DNA of 64,000 bases from Maricaulis parjimensis (GCF_016817355.1 NZ_JADOTT010000002.1:366354-430353); one strand, 5' to 3'; positions 1-8,286 are shown, numbered from the stretch's first letter. The notes: generated by a model not told the origin, from the letters alone. Numbers and translations are program-made.

Positions 1-1
1 G

Positions 2-1063
2 GATTCCCTCTACGAGGCCGGCCGCCTGTCGGCAGATGCCGACGCCTTGCGCGCCGAAGCCGAGCTGGAAAGCGGTTGGGTTGAACTCTCCGACACCCTG
101 CCCAGCATTCTGGTGGAAACCGGTGAAACCCATCTTCGTCTCACCGCCTTGTCGGCCGATGGCCGTTCGGCGCGCGCGGAAAGCCTTCTCGGGGACGAAA
201 CCGGCAGCGAACTGGCGGACTGGTCGCTCTATGTGATCGATACGCCGGAAGCGCGCCGCCGTGTGTCCGATCAGCTGATCGTCTGGACGCGGGCCTTGGT
301 CGATCGCGGCCTGGTTTCGCTGGATTTCAACACAGCACTTTTTGCCAATGCGGACAGCCGCGAACCGGAACTGGCCGGGGTGAAGGGCGCTCTGTTCGGC
401 TCCATCCTGACTATGCTGATCACCCTGACCCTGTCGGTCCCGGTGGGCGTATTCACGGCGCTCTATCTGGAAGAATACGCGCCGAAGAACCGGTTCACGG
501 ACCTGATTGAGGTCAATATCAACAATCTCGCGGCCGTTCCTTCCATCGTGTTCGGTCTGCTGGGCCTGGCGGTCTTCATCAACTCTTTCGGCCTGCCGCG
601 ATCAGCACCCCTGGTTGGCGGTTTGGTCTTGTCCCTGATGACGCTGCCGACCGTGATCATCGCGACGCGGGCCGCGCTGAAAGCGGTTCCGGTGTCCATC
701 CGCCAGGCCGCGCTGGCTGTCGGCGCGTCCAAGACGCAGACCGTTTTCCACCACGTCCTGCCGCTGGCCGCGCCGGGCATTTTGACCGGATCCATCATTG
801 GCCTGGCCCAGGCGATGGGTGAAACCGCGCCGCTTCTGATGATTGGCATGGTCGCCTTCATCGCCGACGCGCCGACCCTGGGTCTGGAAGGTTTGACCCA
901 GCCGGCCACCGTGATGCCTGTCCAGGTCTTCCTCTGGTCCGATGGTGCCGAGCGTGCCTTCGAGGCGCGGACCGCGGCCGCAATCCTTGTTCTTCTGGCG
1001 CTGATGATCGGGTTCAATGCCCTGGCCATCTATCTGCGCCGCCGTTTCGAGCGGAGATGGTAA
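2..1063 (+). CDS. pstA: Phosphate ABC transporter permease PstA (5' truncated)
   Basis: Inner-membrane permease of the high-affinity phosphate importer PstSCAB. The frame is open to the left edge, so the true start lies upstream of the window. The N-terminal part (about 110 residues) is hydrophilic and probably periplasmic. It is followed by the membrane domain beginning at [19 protein letters not shown] and the EAA-type loop ([20 protein letters not shown]) that contacts the ATPase. The stop overlaps the candidate pstB start, and pstB, phoU and phoB follow on the same strand, as in Caulobacter-type pho clusters. pstS and pstC are presumably upstream but are not visible. Confidence 0.93.
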   Translation, partial: DSLYEAGRLSADADALRAEAELESGWVELSDTLPSILVETGETHLRLTALSADGRSARAESLLGDETGSELADWSLYVIDTPEARRRVSDQLIVWTRALVDRGLVSLDFNTALFANADSREPELAGVKGALFGSILTMLITLTLSVPVGVFTALYLEEYAPKNRFTDLIEVNINNLAAVPSIVFGLLGLAVFINSFGLPRSAPLVGGLVLSLMTLPTVIIATRAALKAVPVSIRQAALAVGASKTQTVFHHVLPLAAPGILTGSIIGLAQAMGETAPLLMIGMVAFIADAPTLGLEGLTQPATVMPVQVFLWSDGAERAFEARTAAAILVLLALMIGFNALAIYLRRRFERRW

Positions 1064-1881
1064 ACCCCATGCCCGATAATCAATCCCATCCCGACATGAG
1101 TGCCGGTGCCGGCCAGGCCGAACTGCCGATCAAGGTCCAGGCCCGTGATGTCTGCGTGAGCTATAGCGGCAAGCAGGCGCTGAACCATGTCTCCATCGAC
1201 GTGCCGGACCGGTCCGTGACCGCCTTCATCGGCCCGTCGGGCTGCGGCAAGTCGACCTTCCTGCGCTGTCTCAACCGCATGAATGACACAATCGAGGGCG
1301 CCAAGGTCGTCGGGTCGCTGAAGATCGATGGTCTGGAAGTGAACGACAAATCCGTCGACCCGGTCGTGCTGCGCGCGAATGTCGGCATGGTGTTCCAGAA
1401 GCCGAACCCGTTTCCCAAATCCATCTATGACAATGTCGCCTATGGGCCGCGCATCCATGGTCTCGCCCTGTCCAAGGACGAGCTGGACGCGATTGTCGAG
1501 GACTCGCTGAAAAAGGCGGGGCTGTGGGATGAGGTGGCTGACCGGCTGAACCATCCCGGTACCGGCCTGTCCGGTGGCCAGCAGCAGCGCCTGGTCATTG
1601 CCCGCGCCATCGCGGTCAATCCGGAAGTCATCCTGATGGACGAGCCCTGCTCGGCGCTGGACCCGATTGCCACGGCCAAGATCGAGGAGCTGATCGATGA
1701 GCTGCGGGAAAACTACTGCATCATCATCGTGACGCACTCCATGCAGCAGGCGGCGCGGGTCTCCCAGCAGACCGCCTTCTTCCACATGGGCAATCTCGTG
1801 GAATACGGCACGACCGAAGAGATCTTCACCAATCCGCGCGATCCGCGCACCCAGGACTACATTACCGGGCGTTTCGGCTAG
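1057..1881 (+). CDS. pstB: Phosphate ABC transporter ATPase PstB
   Basis: ATPase that powers phosphate import with PstA/PstC. Walker [10 protein letters not shown] is at residues 59-67, the ABC signature is LSGGQQQR, Walker B is VILMDEP, and a switch histidine lies in VTHS. Length (about 270 residues) is usual for PstB. Two starts are possible: ATG 1057, overlapping the pstA stop, or ATG 1069 just after it. GGAG at 1053-1056 is too close for the first and about 12 nt from the second, so the start is uncertain. Translational coupling to pstA is likely. Confidence 0.95.
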   Translation: MVNPMPDNQSHPDMSAGAGQAELPIKVQARDVCVSYSGKQALNHVSIDVPDRSVTAFIGPSGCGKSTFLRCLNRMNDTIEGAKVVGSLKIDGLEVNDKSVDPVVLRANVGMVFQKPNPFPKSIYDNVAYGPRIHGLALSKDELDAIVEDSLKKAGLWDEVADRLNHPGTGLSGGQQQRLVIARAIAVNPEVILMDEPCSALDPIATAKIEELIDELRENYCIIIVTHSMQQAARVSQQTAFFHMGNLVEYGTTEEIFTNPRDPRTQDYITGRFG

Positions 1882-1909
1882 AGGCCGGCCCTATTGAGGA
1901 GGTGGCGCC

Positions 1910-2599
1910 ATGGCGCTGTCCAAGACTGCACATATCGTCACGGCCTATGGCGAAGAGCTGGACCAGCTCAATGACGAACTCGCCCGGATGGGCGGACTGG
2001 TGGAAACCCAGCTCACGGCCGCCATCAATGCGATCGTGCGGCGCGATGCCGGCGTGGCCGGCGAGGTGCGCCAGCGCGAGAAGCAGGTCAATGCGATGCA
2101 CGTGGACATCGAAAAGCGCGTGCTGCGCCTTTTCGCCCTGCGTCAGCCGCTCGCCACAGATCTGCGCATGACGATCTCGGCCCTGAAAATCTCCACGGAT
2201 CTGGAACGGGTCGGGGATCTGGCCAAGAATATCGCCTACCGCGCCAAGGACCTTTCCGCCTATCCGGCCCTGGGCCTGATGGACCGGGTCGAGCGCCTGG
2301 GCGCCATCGTCATCCAGCAATTGCACGAAGTTCTGGACGCCCTGTCATCGCTCGATGTCGAGCCGGCCATCCGGGTCTGGCGCGCCGATGACGAGGTGGA
2401 TGAGCGCTATAATGCGCTGGTCCGCGAAATGCTGATTTCGATGGGTGAGGACAGCAGCCTGGTCGAGCCGGGCGTGCACATACTCTTCGTCGCCAAGAAC
2501 CTGGAACGCATCGGTGATCACGCGACCAATATCGCGGAAGCGCTGCATTTCATGGTGACCGCCGCGCCGCTTGAAGCGGACACCCCTCCGGCATCCTGA
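1910..2599 (+). CDS. phoU: Phosphate signalling protein PhoU
   Basis: All-helical negative regulator that links the Pst transporter to the PhoR/PhoB two-component system. The protein is 229 residues with the two repeated PhoU three-helix units; the metal-binding-type motifs are DLERVGDLAKNIAYRA in the first half and NLERIGDHATNIAEA in the second. The start is fixed by a strong Shine-Dalgarno (GAGGAGG) a few bases upstream of ATG 1910. It lies 28 nt after pstB in the same operon. Confidence 0.95.
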   Translation: MALSKTAHIVTAYGEELDQLNDELARMGGLVETQLTAAINAIVRRDAGVAGEVRQREKQVNAMHVDIEKRVLRLFALRQPLATDLRMTISALKISTDLERVGDLAKNIAYRAKDLSAYPALGLMDRVERLGAIVIQQLHEVLDALSSLDVEPAIRVWRADDEVDERYNALVREMLISMGEDSSLVEPGVHILFVAKNLERIGDHATNIAEALHFMVTAAPLEADTPPAS

Positions 2600-2624
2600 A
2601 GACCTTGATCGTGGAGAGACAGGG

Positions 2625-3314
2625 ATGAAGCCTCAAGTACTCGTGGTCGAAGACGAAGACGCCCTCGCCACCCTGCTGCAGTACAATCTCGAGAAGGAAG
2701 GCTATACGGTTGCGGTCGCCCGCGATGGTGAGGAAGCCCTCATCCAGGCCGAGGAAACCACGCCGGACCTGGTCCTGTGCGACTGGATGCTGCCGAAAGT
2801 CTCCGGCATCGAGGTGTGCCGCCGCCTGCGCGGCCGCCAGGAAACAGCCAATGTGCCGATCATCATGCTGACGGCACGCGGTGAGGAAACCGATCGCGTG
2901 CGCGGTCTGGATACGGGCGCTGACGATTATGTCGTGAAACCCTTCTCCATGACCGAGCTGTTTGCCCGCATCCGCGCCGTGCTGCGCCGGATCCGTCCGG
3001 GCCTGGCCGAGGATGTCATCAATGCCGGTGATATCACGATGGACCGGGTCGCCCACCGGGTGAAGCGCGCCGATCGGGAAATCCATCTCGGCCCGACCGA
3101 GTTCCGCCTGCTGGACTATCTCATGCAGCACCCGGGCCGTGTCTTTTCCCGCGAACAGCTGCTGGACGCTGTCTGGGGTTCCGACGTCTATGTCGAGGCC
3201 CGTACGGTGGACGTCCATGTCGGGCGTCTGCGCAAGGCGCTCAACAACAAGGAAGAGCGTGACCCGATCAGAACGGTCCGCTCCGCGGGCTATGCCTTCG
3301 ACGTGAATGCGTGA
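2625..3314 (+). CDS. phoB: Phosphate regulon response regulator PhoB
   Basis: OmpR/PhoB-class transcription factor that activates the phosphate-starvation regulon. Receiver domain occupies residues 1-120 with the acidic pair in VVEDED, phospho-acceptor Asp53 in LCDWMLPK and Lys in VVKPF. The C-terminal winged helix spans about 130-225 (HLGPTEFRLLDYLM, VFSREQLLDAVWG, TVDVHVGRLRKAL). ATG 2625 is chosen because GGAGA and GGG precede it and the receiver begins at once; an earlier in-frame ATG at 2571 would overlap phoU and add 18 unrelated residues. No phoR follows, so the kinase is probably upstream of the window. Confidence 0.95.
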   Translation: MKPQVLVVEDEDALATLLQYNLEKEGYTVAVARDGEEALIQAEETTPDLVLCDWMLPKVSGIEVCRRLRGRQETANVPIIMLTARGEETDRVRGLDTGADDYVVKPFSMTELFARIRAVLRRIRPGLAEDVINAGDITMDRVAHRVKRADREIHLGPTEFRLLDYLMQHPGRVFSREQLLDAVWGSDVYVEARTVDVHVGRLRKALNNKEERDPIRTVRSAGYAFDVNA

Positions 3315-3318
3315 TTGA

Positions 3319-3341
3319 GGGGCGCTGCGGCGCCCCTTTTT
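3319..3341 (+). terminator. Rho-independent terminator of the pst-pho operon
   Basis: A 7-bp GC stem (GGGGCGC / GCGCCCC, loop TGCG) is followed directly by TTTTT. It begins 5 nt after the phoB stop and abuts the stop codon of the convergent LysR gene. Confidence 0.9.
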
Positions 3342-4250
3342 CTATCCGTCCAGTATCTGAGCGGCGGCTTCGCTCAGCACATCGGCGATGGCCTGGAAGC
3401 CGGAGGCCAGGGGCGAGTTGTTGCGCCAGATCAGGCAGATGTCGCGCTGGGCTCCGGGGTCGTCGATCAGGCGGTAGACCAGGCTGTTGTCGCGTTCGGC
3501 CTCGCACCGGACATAGAGTTCGGGCAGGACGGCGATGCCGGCGCCCAGAGCCGACATGTGCCTTATGGCGTCCAGACTGGTCCCTTCATAATCGGAGGGA
3601 AGGTGGCCATCGGCCCGCTGCGCCAGGTCGGCGACGAGCCGGTTGAGGCGGTGACCCAGCCCCAGTGTCAAAAAAGCCCGACCGGACAGCTCGTCCAGTG
3701 TCAGCGGACCGGAATTCCGGGCGAGGGCGTCGTCGGGCGGAAAGGCGGCCCATAGACGTTCATGGAACAGCGGCGCGCTGACGCAACCGGGATGGTCTTC
3801 CGGCGCAGAAATCACAATATCCATCCGCCCGTCCGAGAGCGCCTGGTTCAGAATGACGGAGGATTCCTCACGGATCGATAGCCGCAATTGCGGATAGCGC
3901 CCGTGCAGCCGGGCTGTGCAGCGTGGCAGGAGGTAAGGGCCGATGGTTGGCAGGACGCCGAGGCGGATCTGTCCGATCAAGCCATCCTGGCCAAACTGGG
4001 CGAGGCGTTTGATGTCGGACATGGAGGTGAGCACGGCACGAGCGCGCTCCAACAACTCCCGGCCAAGCGGTGTCGCTATCGCGCCATGACGGCCCCGTTC
4101 GAACACTTTGAAGCCCAGATGGGATTCCGCTTCGGCGATTTGTGCAGACAGGCTGGGCTGGCTGACGTGCAAGCTCTGGGCGGCGGCCGAGAACCGGCCG
4201 GTTTCATCGACGGCAACGAGGTATTCAAGCTGTCGGAAAGTCGGGCGCAT
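3342..4250 (-). CDS. LysR-family regulator of the OxyR type, redox cysteines absent
   Basis: DNA-binding regulator, probably of the divergent bicarbonate transporter. The N-terminal HTH (FRQLEYLVAVDETGRFSAAAQSLHVSQPSLSAQI) and the effector domain starting at GQIRLGVLPTIGPYLLP resemble OxyR throughout. In E. coli OxyR the peroxide-sensing cysteines 199 and 208 lie in GHCLRDQAMGFC; the aligned segment here is GHRLNRLVADLA, so both are lost (Arg and Ala). Peroxide sensing by the standard disulfide is therefore unlikely. The gene is convergent with phoB and divergent from the sbtA-type gene, with 205 nt between. SD is TGAGG. Function as a bicarbonate or carbon-status regulator is inferred from position only. 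Confidence 0.85.
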   Translation of the reverse strand: MRPTFRQLEYLVAVDETGRFSAAAQSLHVSQPSLSAQIAEAESHLGFKVFERGRHGAIATPLGRELLERARAVLTSMSDIKRLAQFGQDGLIGQIRLGVLPTIGPYLLPRCTARLHGRYPQLRLSIREESSVILNQALSDGRMDIVISAPEDHPGCVSAPLFHERLWAAFPPDDALARNSGPLTLDELSGRAFLTLGLGHRLNRLVADLAQRADGHLPSDYEGTSLDAIRHMSALGAGIAVLPELYVRCEAERDNSLVYRLIDDPGAQRDICLIWRNNSPLASGFQAIADVLSEAAAQILDG

Positions 4251-4253
4251 TCC

Positions 4254-4290
4254 ATAGCCTCAGGCTAATTGATCGGTAATTCACATATAT
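4254..4290. promoter_or_regulatory. Putative LysR/OxyR-type operator
   Basis: Immediately upstream of the LysR gene is the interrupted dyad TAGCC-TCA-GGCTA (4255-4267), which fits the LysR T-N11-A pattern. Read as the OxyR consensus ATAGnTnnnAnCTAT-N7-ATAGnTnnnAnCTAT, positions 4254-4268 match 7 of 10 fixed bases, and positions 4276-4290, exactly 7 nt further on, match another 7 of 10. The left dyad overlaps the regulator's own SD, which suggests autoregulation. Binding is inferred. Confidence 0.5.
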
Positions 4291-4385
4291 TGTTATTTAT
4301 CACGGTCGAGGTCTAGAGCGTGCCCATCCCGCTCTGCGGTTCCGGCCTGTTCGATGGTCCTGTCAGTGTCGGCGCCCAGGGTCTT

Positions 4386-4431
4386 GTCCGGCGGTTGTTG
4401 CCTCGCCCCCCTCTTGCAGCAACCGCCGGAC
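4386..4431 (+). promoter_or_regulatory. Long hairpin in the leader of the bicarbonate transporter gene
   Basis: Arms 4386-4401 and 4416-4431 are complementary over 16 bp (15 Watson-Crick pairs plus one G-U in RNA) around a 14-nt pyrimidine-rich loop. The stem ends 11 nt before the GGAGG Shine-Dalgarno (4443-4447) of the gene starting at 4456. There is no U-tract after it, so it is not a simple terminator. It may act as a translation or RNA-stability element, or as a DNA dyad bound by a regulator. Confidence 0.65.
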
Positions 4432-4455
4432 GTTTCATGTCTGGAGGCTTGTTTC

Positions 4456-5421
4456 TTGGAACTTGGATCCATTGCCGTGGCGACTTTCGCCTCACCCCCC
4501 GTTCTTTTCTTCATTCTTGGCCTGGCAGCGGCGTTCATTCGCTCCGACCTCAAATTTCCCGAGGCTTTTGCCAAGGGATTGTCACTTTTCCTGATCATGG
4601 CGATCGGCTTCAAAGGTGGCGCGGAAATGGCCCGTGCCAGCCTGAGTGATGTTGTGCCGGTCCTGGTCGCCGGGATCATCCTGTCGGCCGGCCTGCCGGC
4701 GCTGAGCTTCGGCCTGCTGCGGACGACCTCGTCCCTGCCGCGGGTCGATGTTGCCGCCATCGCCGCACACTATGGATCGATCTCGATCGTGACCTTCATT
4801 GCAGCCACCGATGCGGCACGCCTTCTGGGTCTGCCGGGTGATGGCGCGATGGTGGCGGTTGCCGCCGCAATGGAGGCTCCGGCCATCCTGACCGGTCTTC
4901 TTCTTGCCGGAGCGGCCGGCCGTACTGGTGGGCTTCGCCTGGTCGAGCCGCTCACCAATGGCTCGATTGTCCTGCTGCTGGGCGCGTTCGTGATTGGCTG
5001 GGTGTCAGGGGATGCCGGGATGGCGGCTGTGTCACCGCTCTTTGTGGATGCCTTCCGCGGCGTGCTTTGCCTCTTCCTGCTGGATATGGGCCTGATTGCC
5101 GGCCGGGGACTTGTCGAGCATGGCCGGCGGATGAAACCGGCCGTGGTCCTGCACGGTCTCTACATGCCGCTGGTCTCCGCGAGCATCGCCCTTGGCATGG
5201 CGGCCCTGATCGGTCTGACACCGGGCAATGCTGCCTTGCTGATGACACTCGCCGCGTCCGCCTCCTATATCGCGGTTCCCGCCGCCATGCGCCTGGCACT
5301 GCCGGATGCGCGGCCTGCCATGTCGCTCACCCTGTCGCTCGGGATTACTTTCCCCTTCAATCTCCTGCTGGGAATTCCGCTCTACTTCACCCTGGCGCAA
5401 CTGGTTCTGGGAGGTCAGTGA
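4456..5421 (+). CDS. SbtA-family (DUF897) sodium-dependent bicarbonate permease
   Basis: Predicted inner-membrane sodium/bicarbonate symporter of 321 residues with about ten hydrophobic segments in two inverted halves, as in cyanobacterial SbtA (GLSLFLIMAIGFKGGAEMA; HYGSISIVTFIAA; LLDMGLIAGRG; ASASYIAVPAAMRLALP). The cyanobacterial central cytoplasmic loop is short here, as in proteobacterial members. TTG 4456 is the best start: GGAGG lies 8 nt upstream and the membrane domain begins at once. An upstream in-frame ATG (4354) would translate through the leader hairpin. The stop overlaps the next start (TGATG), so the two are coupled. Substrate is inferred from family. Confidence 0.8.
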   Translation: MELGSIAVATFASPPVLFFILGLAAAFIRSDLKFPEAFAKGLSLFLIMAIGFKGGAEMARASLSDVVPVLVAGIILSAGLPALSFGLLRTTSSLPRVDVAAIAAHYGSISIVTFIAATDAARLLGLPGDGAMVAVAAAMEAPAILTGLLLAGAAGRTGGLRLVEPLTNGSIVLLLGAFVIGWVSGDAGMAAVSPLFVDAFRGVLCLFLLDMGLIAGRGLVEHGRRMKPAVVLHGLYMPLVSASIALGMAALIGLTPGNAALLMTLAASASYIAVPAAMRLALPDARPAMSLTLSLGITFPFNLLLGIPLYFTLAQLVLGGQ

Positions 5422-5726
5422 TGACGCAATCTGAAACCCATATTCGGTTCGAACTGGAAATCGATTCCGTGCAGGTATCCCGCCTGGAGGACCTGCTGGA
5501 CCGGCTCAGCGTAGAGCGCTGGCTGGTCTTGCCGGGGCAGTCAGGGCGTACGCCGGAGGGCCGCTGGAACCGGACCGGTCAGATTGCGCCGTCCGGACGC
5601 CGGGTGCTGGCTGTGCTGACACTGACGCAGGATGAGGCGGACCGGATCAGCTCTGAATTGCACACCACGCTCGAACAGTTGCATGGCGACATCATCGCCT
5701 TCCCCGTCTCTGCGCGGTTCGGCTAG
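5421..5726 (+). CDS. Small PII-like protein coupled to the SbtA-type transporter
   Basis: A 101-residue protein with the length and beta-alpha-beta order of a GlnB-like ferredoxin fold: strand 6-15, helix 17-35, a Gly/Arg-rich T-loop-like segment (GQSGRTPEGRWNRTGQ), strand RRVLAVLTLT, helix and a last strand ending IIAFPVSARFG. SbtA genes in cyanobacteria and autotrophic proteobacteria are commonly followed by a PII-like partner (SbtB or CPII) that binds adenine nucleotides and gates the transporter. The one-base overlap with the upstream stop supports co-translation. The assignment rests on context and fold-like pattern; direct sequence identity to SbtB is low. Confidence 0.65.
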   Translation: MTQSETHIRFELEIDSVQVSRLEDLLDRLSVERWLVLPGQSGRTPEGRWNRTGQIAPSGRRVLAVLTLTQDEADRISSELHTTLEQLHGDIIAFPVSARFG

Positions 5727-5751
5727 GCTGAAAGCGGTCAATGGCCGGAAC

Positions 5752-5784
5752 AAAAAAAGGGCGCGCGAATTTCGCGCGCCCTTT
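5752..5784. terminator. Bidirectional terminator between the PII-like gene and the carbonic anhydrase gene
   Basis: A 14-bp perfect stem (5756-5769 with 5771-5784) is flanked by A7 on the left and TTT on the right. It therefore ends with a U-tract on both strands, better on the minus strand where it follows the carbonic anhydrase gene. Confidence 0.9.
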
Positions 5785-5811
5785 GTGCTGTCGGGGCCGG
5801 ATGGCCGTGGA

Positions 5812-6543
5812 TCAATCGTCCAGCAGAACGTAGCGGCGATTGAGTGGCTGCGGCGGGCGGGCATTCTCACCGACCAGGCTGACAAAGGCATCGACCTGTT
5901 CCTGCGAAACCGTCAGCGGAGACGTGAATACGGTCCACGAAACGATCTCCGAACAGGGCGGGGTCGTCAGCGATCCTTCATAGCGGTAGGCGGTCTGGTC
6001 CGCCGGCAGAAGGCTTGTCAGGTCCAGCGAAGTGTCGATGGACTGGCGTTCACCGGGCTCGCCGATGGCCGACCACAGTGCATCGACCGTCGCGTTGGCG
6101 GCGCCCGTTTCAAAGAGCACGCCGACTACGGCGAGGCCCGTGCCATTGGAGGTCACGAAATGAACTTCCAGCGGGAATGACGCGCCATCCACATGGTGTT
6201 CGGAGGCGGCGTGGAAGTGGAATTGCAGCAGATCATACGTGTCGCCGTTCAGCTCCAATTGTGCTGCGCCGGACGGCATGTGGTAGGTCACACCGTGGGC
6301 ATTGCGCTCAGCCTCGAAACCGCTGATTTCGCCGAAACTGAGAACCGGCTTTACCCCATCGCTGGGCAGGGCCTGCGTGAGGTCGATCGGGCTTTGCTGC
6401 GTTCCGGCACTGCAGACCGCGTATTCCGGAGCGAGTTGGCCCCAGTTTTCCGGCGCGCCGGCGCCTTCATAACCCCATTCATCAGCCTGGGCTGCACCCA
6501 GGGTGCCCGCTGCACCCAGCAGGCCGGCAAGCATGTATTTCAT
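5812..6543 (-). CDS. Periplasmic alpha-class carbonic anhydrase
   Basis: Zinc enzyme interconverting CO2 and bicarbonate in the periplasm. A Sec signal peptide (about residues 1-20, ending GAAQA) is followed by the alpha-CA fold: WGY near the mature N-terminus, QQSPIDL, the zinc histidines in LLQFHFHAASEHHVDG and EVHFV, and SLTTPPCSEIVSW near the C-terminus. The 243-residue length is normal. ATG 6543 is selected by GGAG 6 nt upstream; a longer frame would add a non-signal extension. It converges on the SbtA/PII pair across a shared terminator, so a joint role in bicarbonate supply is plausible. Confidence 0.93.
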   Translation of the reverse strand: MKYMLAGLLGAAGTLGAAQADEWGYEGAGAPENWGQLAPEYAVCSAGTQQSPIDLTQALPSDGVKPVLSFGEISGFEAERNAHGVTYHMPSGAAQLELNGDTYDLLQFHFHAASEHHVDGASFPLEVHFVTSNGTGLAVVGVLFETGAANATVDALWSAIGEPGERQSIDTSLDLTSLLPADQTAYRYEGSLTTPPCSEIVSWTVFTSPLTVSQEQVDAFVSLVGENARPPQPLNRRYVLLDD

Positions 6544-6711
6544 GGCATCTCCTCTCTGTAGCCGAGGGCGATGTGGGGTTTTCCGGTATTGGTATCCAAT
6601 TGAATTAAGCCTCGCCTTCAATAGTCTAAAGCTATGGAATAGGTGGCGGCCGAAGCGCTGGACCCGTTGGTGCGGATCACGTCACACTCGGATCGATCGT
6701 GGAGGCATCGC

Positions 6712-7737
6712 ATGCGGCCCATTGCCCAGCTCTTCTTGACGGGATTTGTCCTGATATCGGCCTGCGGACCGTCAACGGGACAGGCTGTGCCCGAGCCCGC
6801 GCGACAATCGCTCGATGTCGAGGCGCCGCCATTGTCGCGCTGCATGAACCTCTCCAATGCGCTGGAAGCGAATTATGAGGGCGAGTGGGGCTATACGATC
6901 CGGTTTGACCATATTGATGCCATTGCCGATGCCGGATTTGATGCGGTCCGTGTCCCGGTGCGCTGGTCAGCGCATCTGTCCGGACCGGATCACCGGATTG
7001 ATCCGGCGCTTCTGGCACGTGTGGACGGGATCATTGCGCATGCCCGGTCCCGCGGCCTTGCCGTGATCCTGGATGTCCATCATTTCGAGGCGATGATGGA
7101 TGATCCGCTGGGCCAATTGCCGGTGCTGGAGACGATTTGGCGGCAATTGGCGGCGCATTATGCCGACCAGCCGGACGATCTTGTCTTTGAAATCCTGAAT
7201 GAACCAACCGACCGGGTCAGCGCTGCCCAGGTGGATGCGATCAATGCGCGGATCCTTCCGGTGATCCGGGCGGTGTCGCCGCAACGGTGGGTGATCCTCA
7301 CCTCGGCCCGTTGGAACAATATTGACGGACTGGAACAGGCGGCCGCCCTGCCGCCAGATCCGCGCGTGATGATGACGGTGCATTATTACGCGCCCTTCGA
7401 CTTCACCCATCAGGGCGCGCCCTGGTCCAACCGCACAGAAACGGGGATCAGCTGGGGCGGGCCGCGCGACGAGTTGGCCCTGGCGCAGGATTTCGAGGCG
7501 ATCGCGGCCCAGATGTCAGCGCGAAACGTGCCCGTCTTGCTCGGCGAGTTTGGCGTTTATGCCGGGGTGCCGGAGCATTTGCGCGCGCGCTGGGTCGGGG
7601 CCGTGCGCGAGGCGGCCGAGGCGCAGGGCATGGCCTGGTGCCATTGGGGCTTCGCCAGCTCCCTTCGCAGTTATGACCTCGAGGCGGACGCATGGATCCC
7701 GGCCATGCGCGAGGCGCTTCTGCCGGGGTCCGATTAA
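6712..7737 (+). CDS. Glycoside hydrolase family 5 lipoprotein (endoglucanase-like)
   Basis: Predicted beta-glycan hydrolase anchored as a lipoprotein: the N-terminus ends in the lipobox LISAC. The GH5 barrel begins with LSNALEANYEGEWG. The acid/base glutamate is Glu164 in FEILNEPTD and the nucleophile Glu279 in VLLGEFGVY; the histidine motifs VHHFE and VHYYAPF are also present. Length is 341 residues. ATG 6712 has GGAGG 6 nt upstream. It stands alone, divergent from the carbonic anhydrase. The glycan substrate (cellulose, mannan or a self-glycan) cannot be told from sequence. Confidence 0.88.
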   Translation: MRPIAQLFLTGFVLISACGPSTGQAVPEPARQSLDVEAPPLSRCMNLSNALEANYEGEWGYTIRFDHIDAIADAGFDAVRVPVRWSAHLSGPDHRIDPALLARVDGIIAHARSRGLAVILDVHHFEAMMDDPLGQLPVLETIWRQLAAHYADQPDDLVFEILNEPTDRVSAAQVDAINARILPVIRAVSPQRWVILTSARWNNIDGLEQAAALPPDPRVMMTVHYYAPFDFTHQGAPWSNRTETGISWGGPRDELALAQDFEAIAAQMSARNVPVLLGEFGVYAGVPEHLRARWVGAVREAAEAQGMAWCHWGFASSLRSYDLEADAWIPAMREALLPGSD

Positions 7738-7740
7738 GCC

Positions 7741-8127
7741 TCAGTCGTCATCGCTTTCGGCCGGAGCCGGTGCGGCCGGGGCTGGGGGCGCTGCGGGGGC
7801 GGCCGGAGCCGCCGTGTGCATGAAGGACGCCGCCATTGAACGGGCGAGGGCGATATTCTTGTCGCGGGTGCGGCCGCCGATCAGGAACCAGTCAATGATC
7901 TGCCAGATGCCGAACCCGCCCAGCGTGAGCAGTTTCAGAATGCCAGCGACAACATCACCCACCAGCATGCGGTCAATGCCCAGGCCGCCCAGCCAGACGC
8001 TGAAACCGAAGACCAGGACCGGATTCTTTTCCGATGCCTGGAAGGCCGTGATGAAGGATTGGCGGTTGGCCTCTGGCAGGCCGTTGATGATGGTGGCCAA
8101 TTCCATCGTGTAGGACTTGGAATTCAT
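7741..8127 (-). CDS. TM2-domain membrane protein
   Basis: A 128-residue protein with a short N-terminal helix region, then a TM2 domain of two hydrophobic helices (VFGFSVWLGGLGIDRMLVGDV and LKLLTLGGFGIWQIIDWFLIGG) joined by the typical GxxRF-like turn (GIDRMLVG), and a low-complexity Ala/Pro tail ending in acidic residues. TM2 proteins are small inner-membrane proteins of unsettled function. It lies downstream of gcrA on the same strand but beyond a strong terminator, so it probably has its own promoter. Confidence 0.8.
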   Translation of the reverse strand: MNSKSYTMELATIINGLPEANRQSFITAFQASEKNPVLVFGFSVWLGGLGIDRMLVGDVVAGILKLLTLGGFGIWQIIDWFLIGGRTRDKNIALARSMAASFMHTAAPAAPAAPPAPAAPAPAESDDD

Positions 8128-8203
8128 GATCTTCCCCTGTGTGACGTGTACAGGGTGGCGCGACCGGGGCGTGTGTCAATCATGAAGCCCGGATTGGGGC
8201 CAT

Positions 8204-8235
8204 AAAAAACGGCCGCTCCGGGGAAGGAGCGGCCG
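8204..8235 (-). terminator. Rho-independent terminator of gcrA
   Basis: Perfect 10-bp stem CGGCCGCTCC / GGAGCGGCCG with a 6-nt loop, followed on the minus strand by a run of six T. It lies about 50 nt after the gcrA stop. Confidence 0.93.
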
Positions 8236-8286
8236 CTACTCTCGGACCTTCGGGGTGAGGGAGGGTCCGTACGCTGACGCGTAATC

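Noticed and set aside
1030-1785. Long open frame opposite pstB on the minus strand
   Set aside because: It is a GC-rich shadow frame of a clearly conserved ABC ATPase gene, with no SD and no recognisable domain. Many similar antisense frames across the window were dropped for the same reason.
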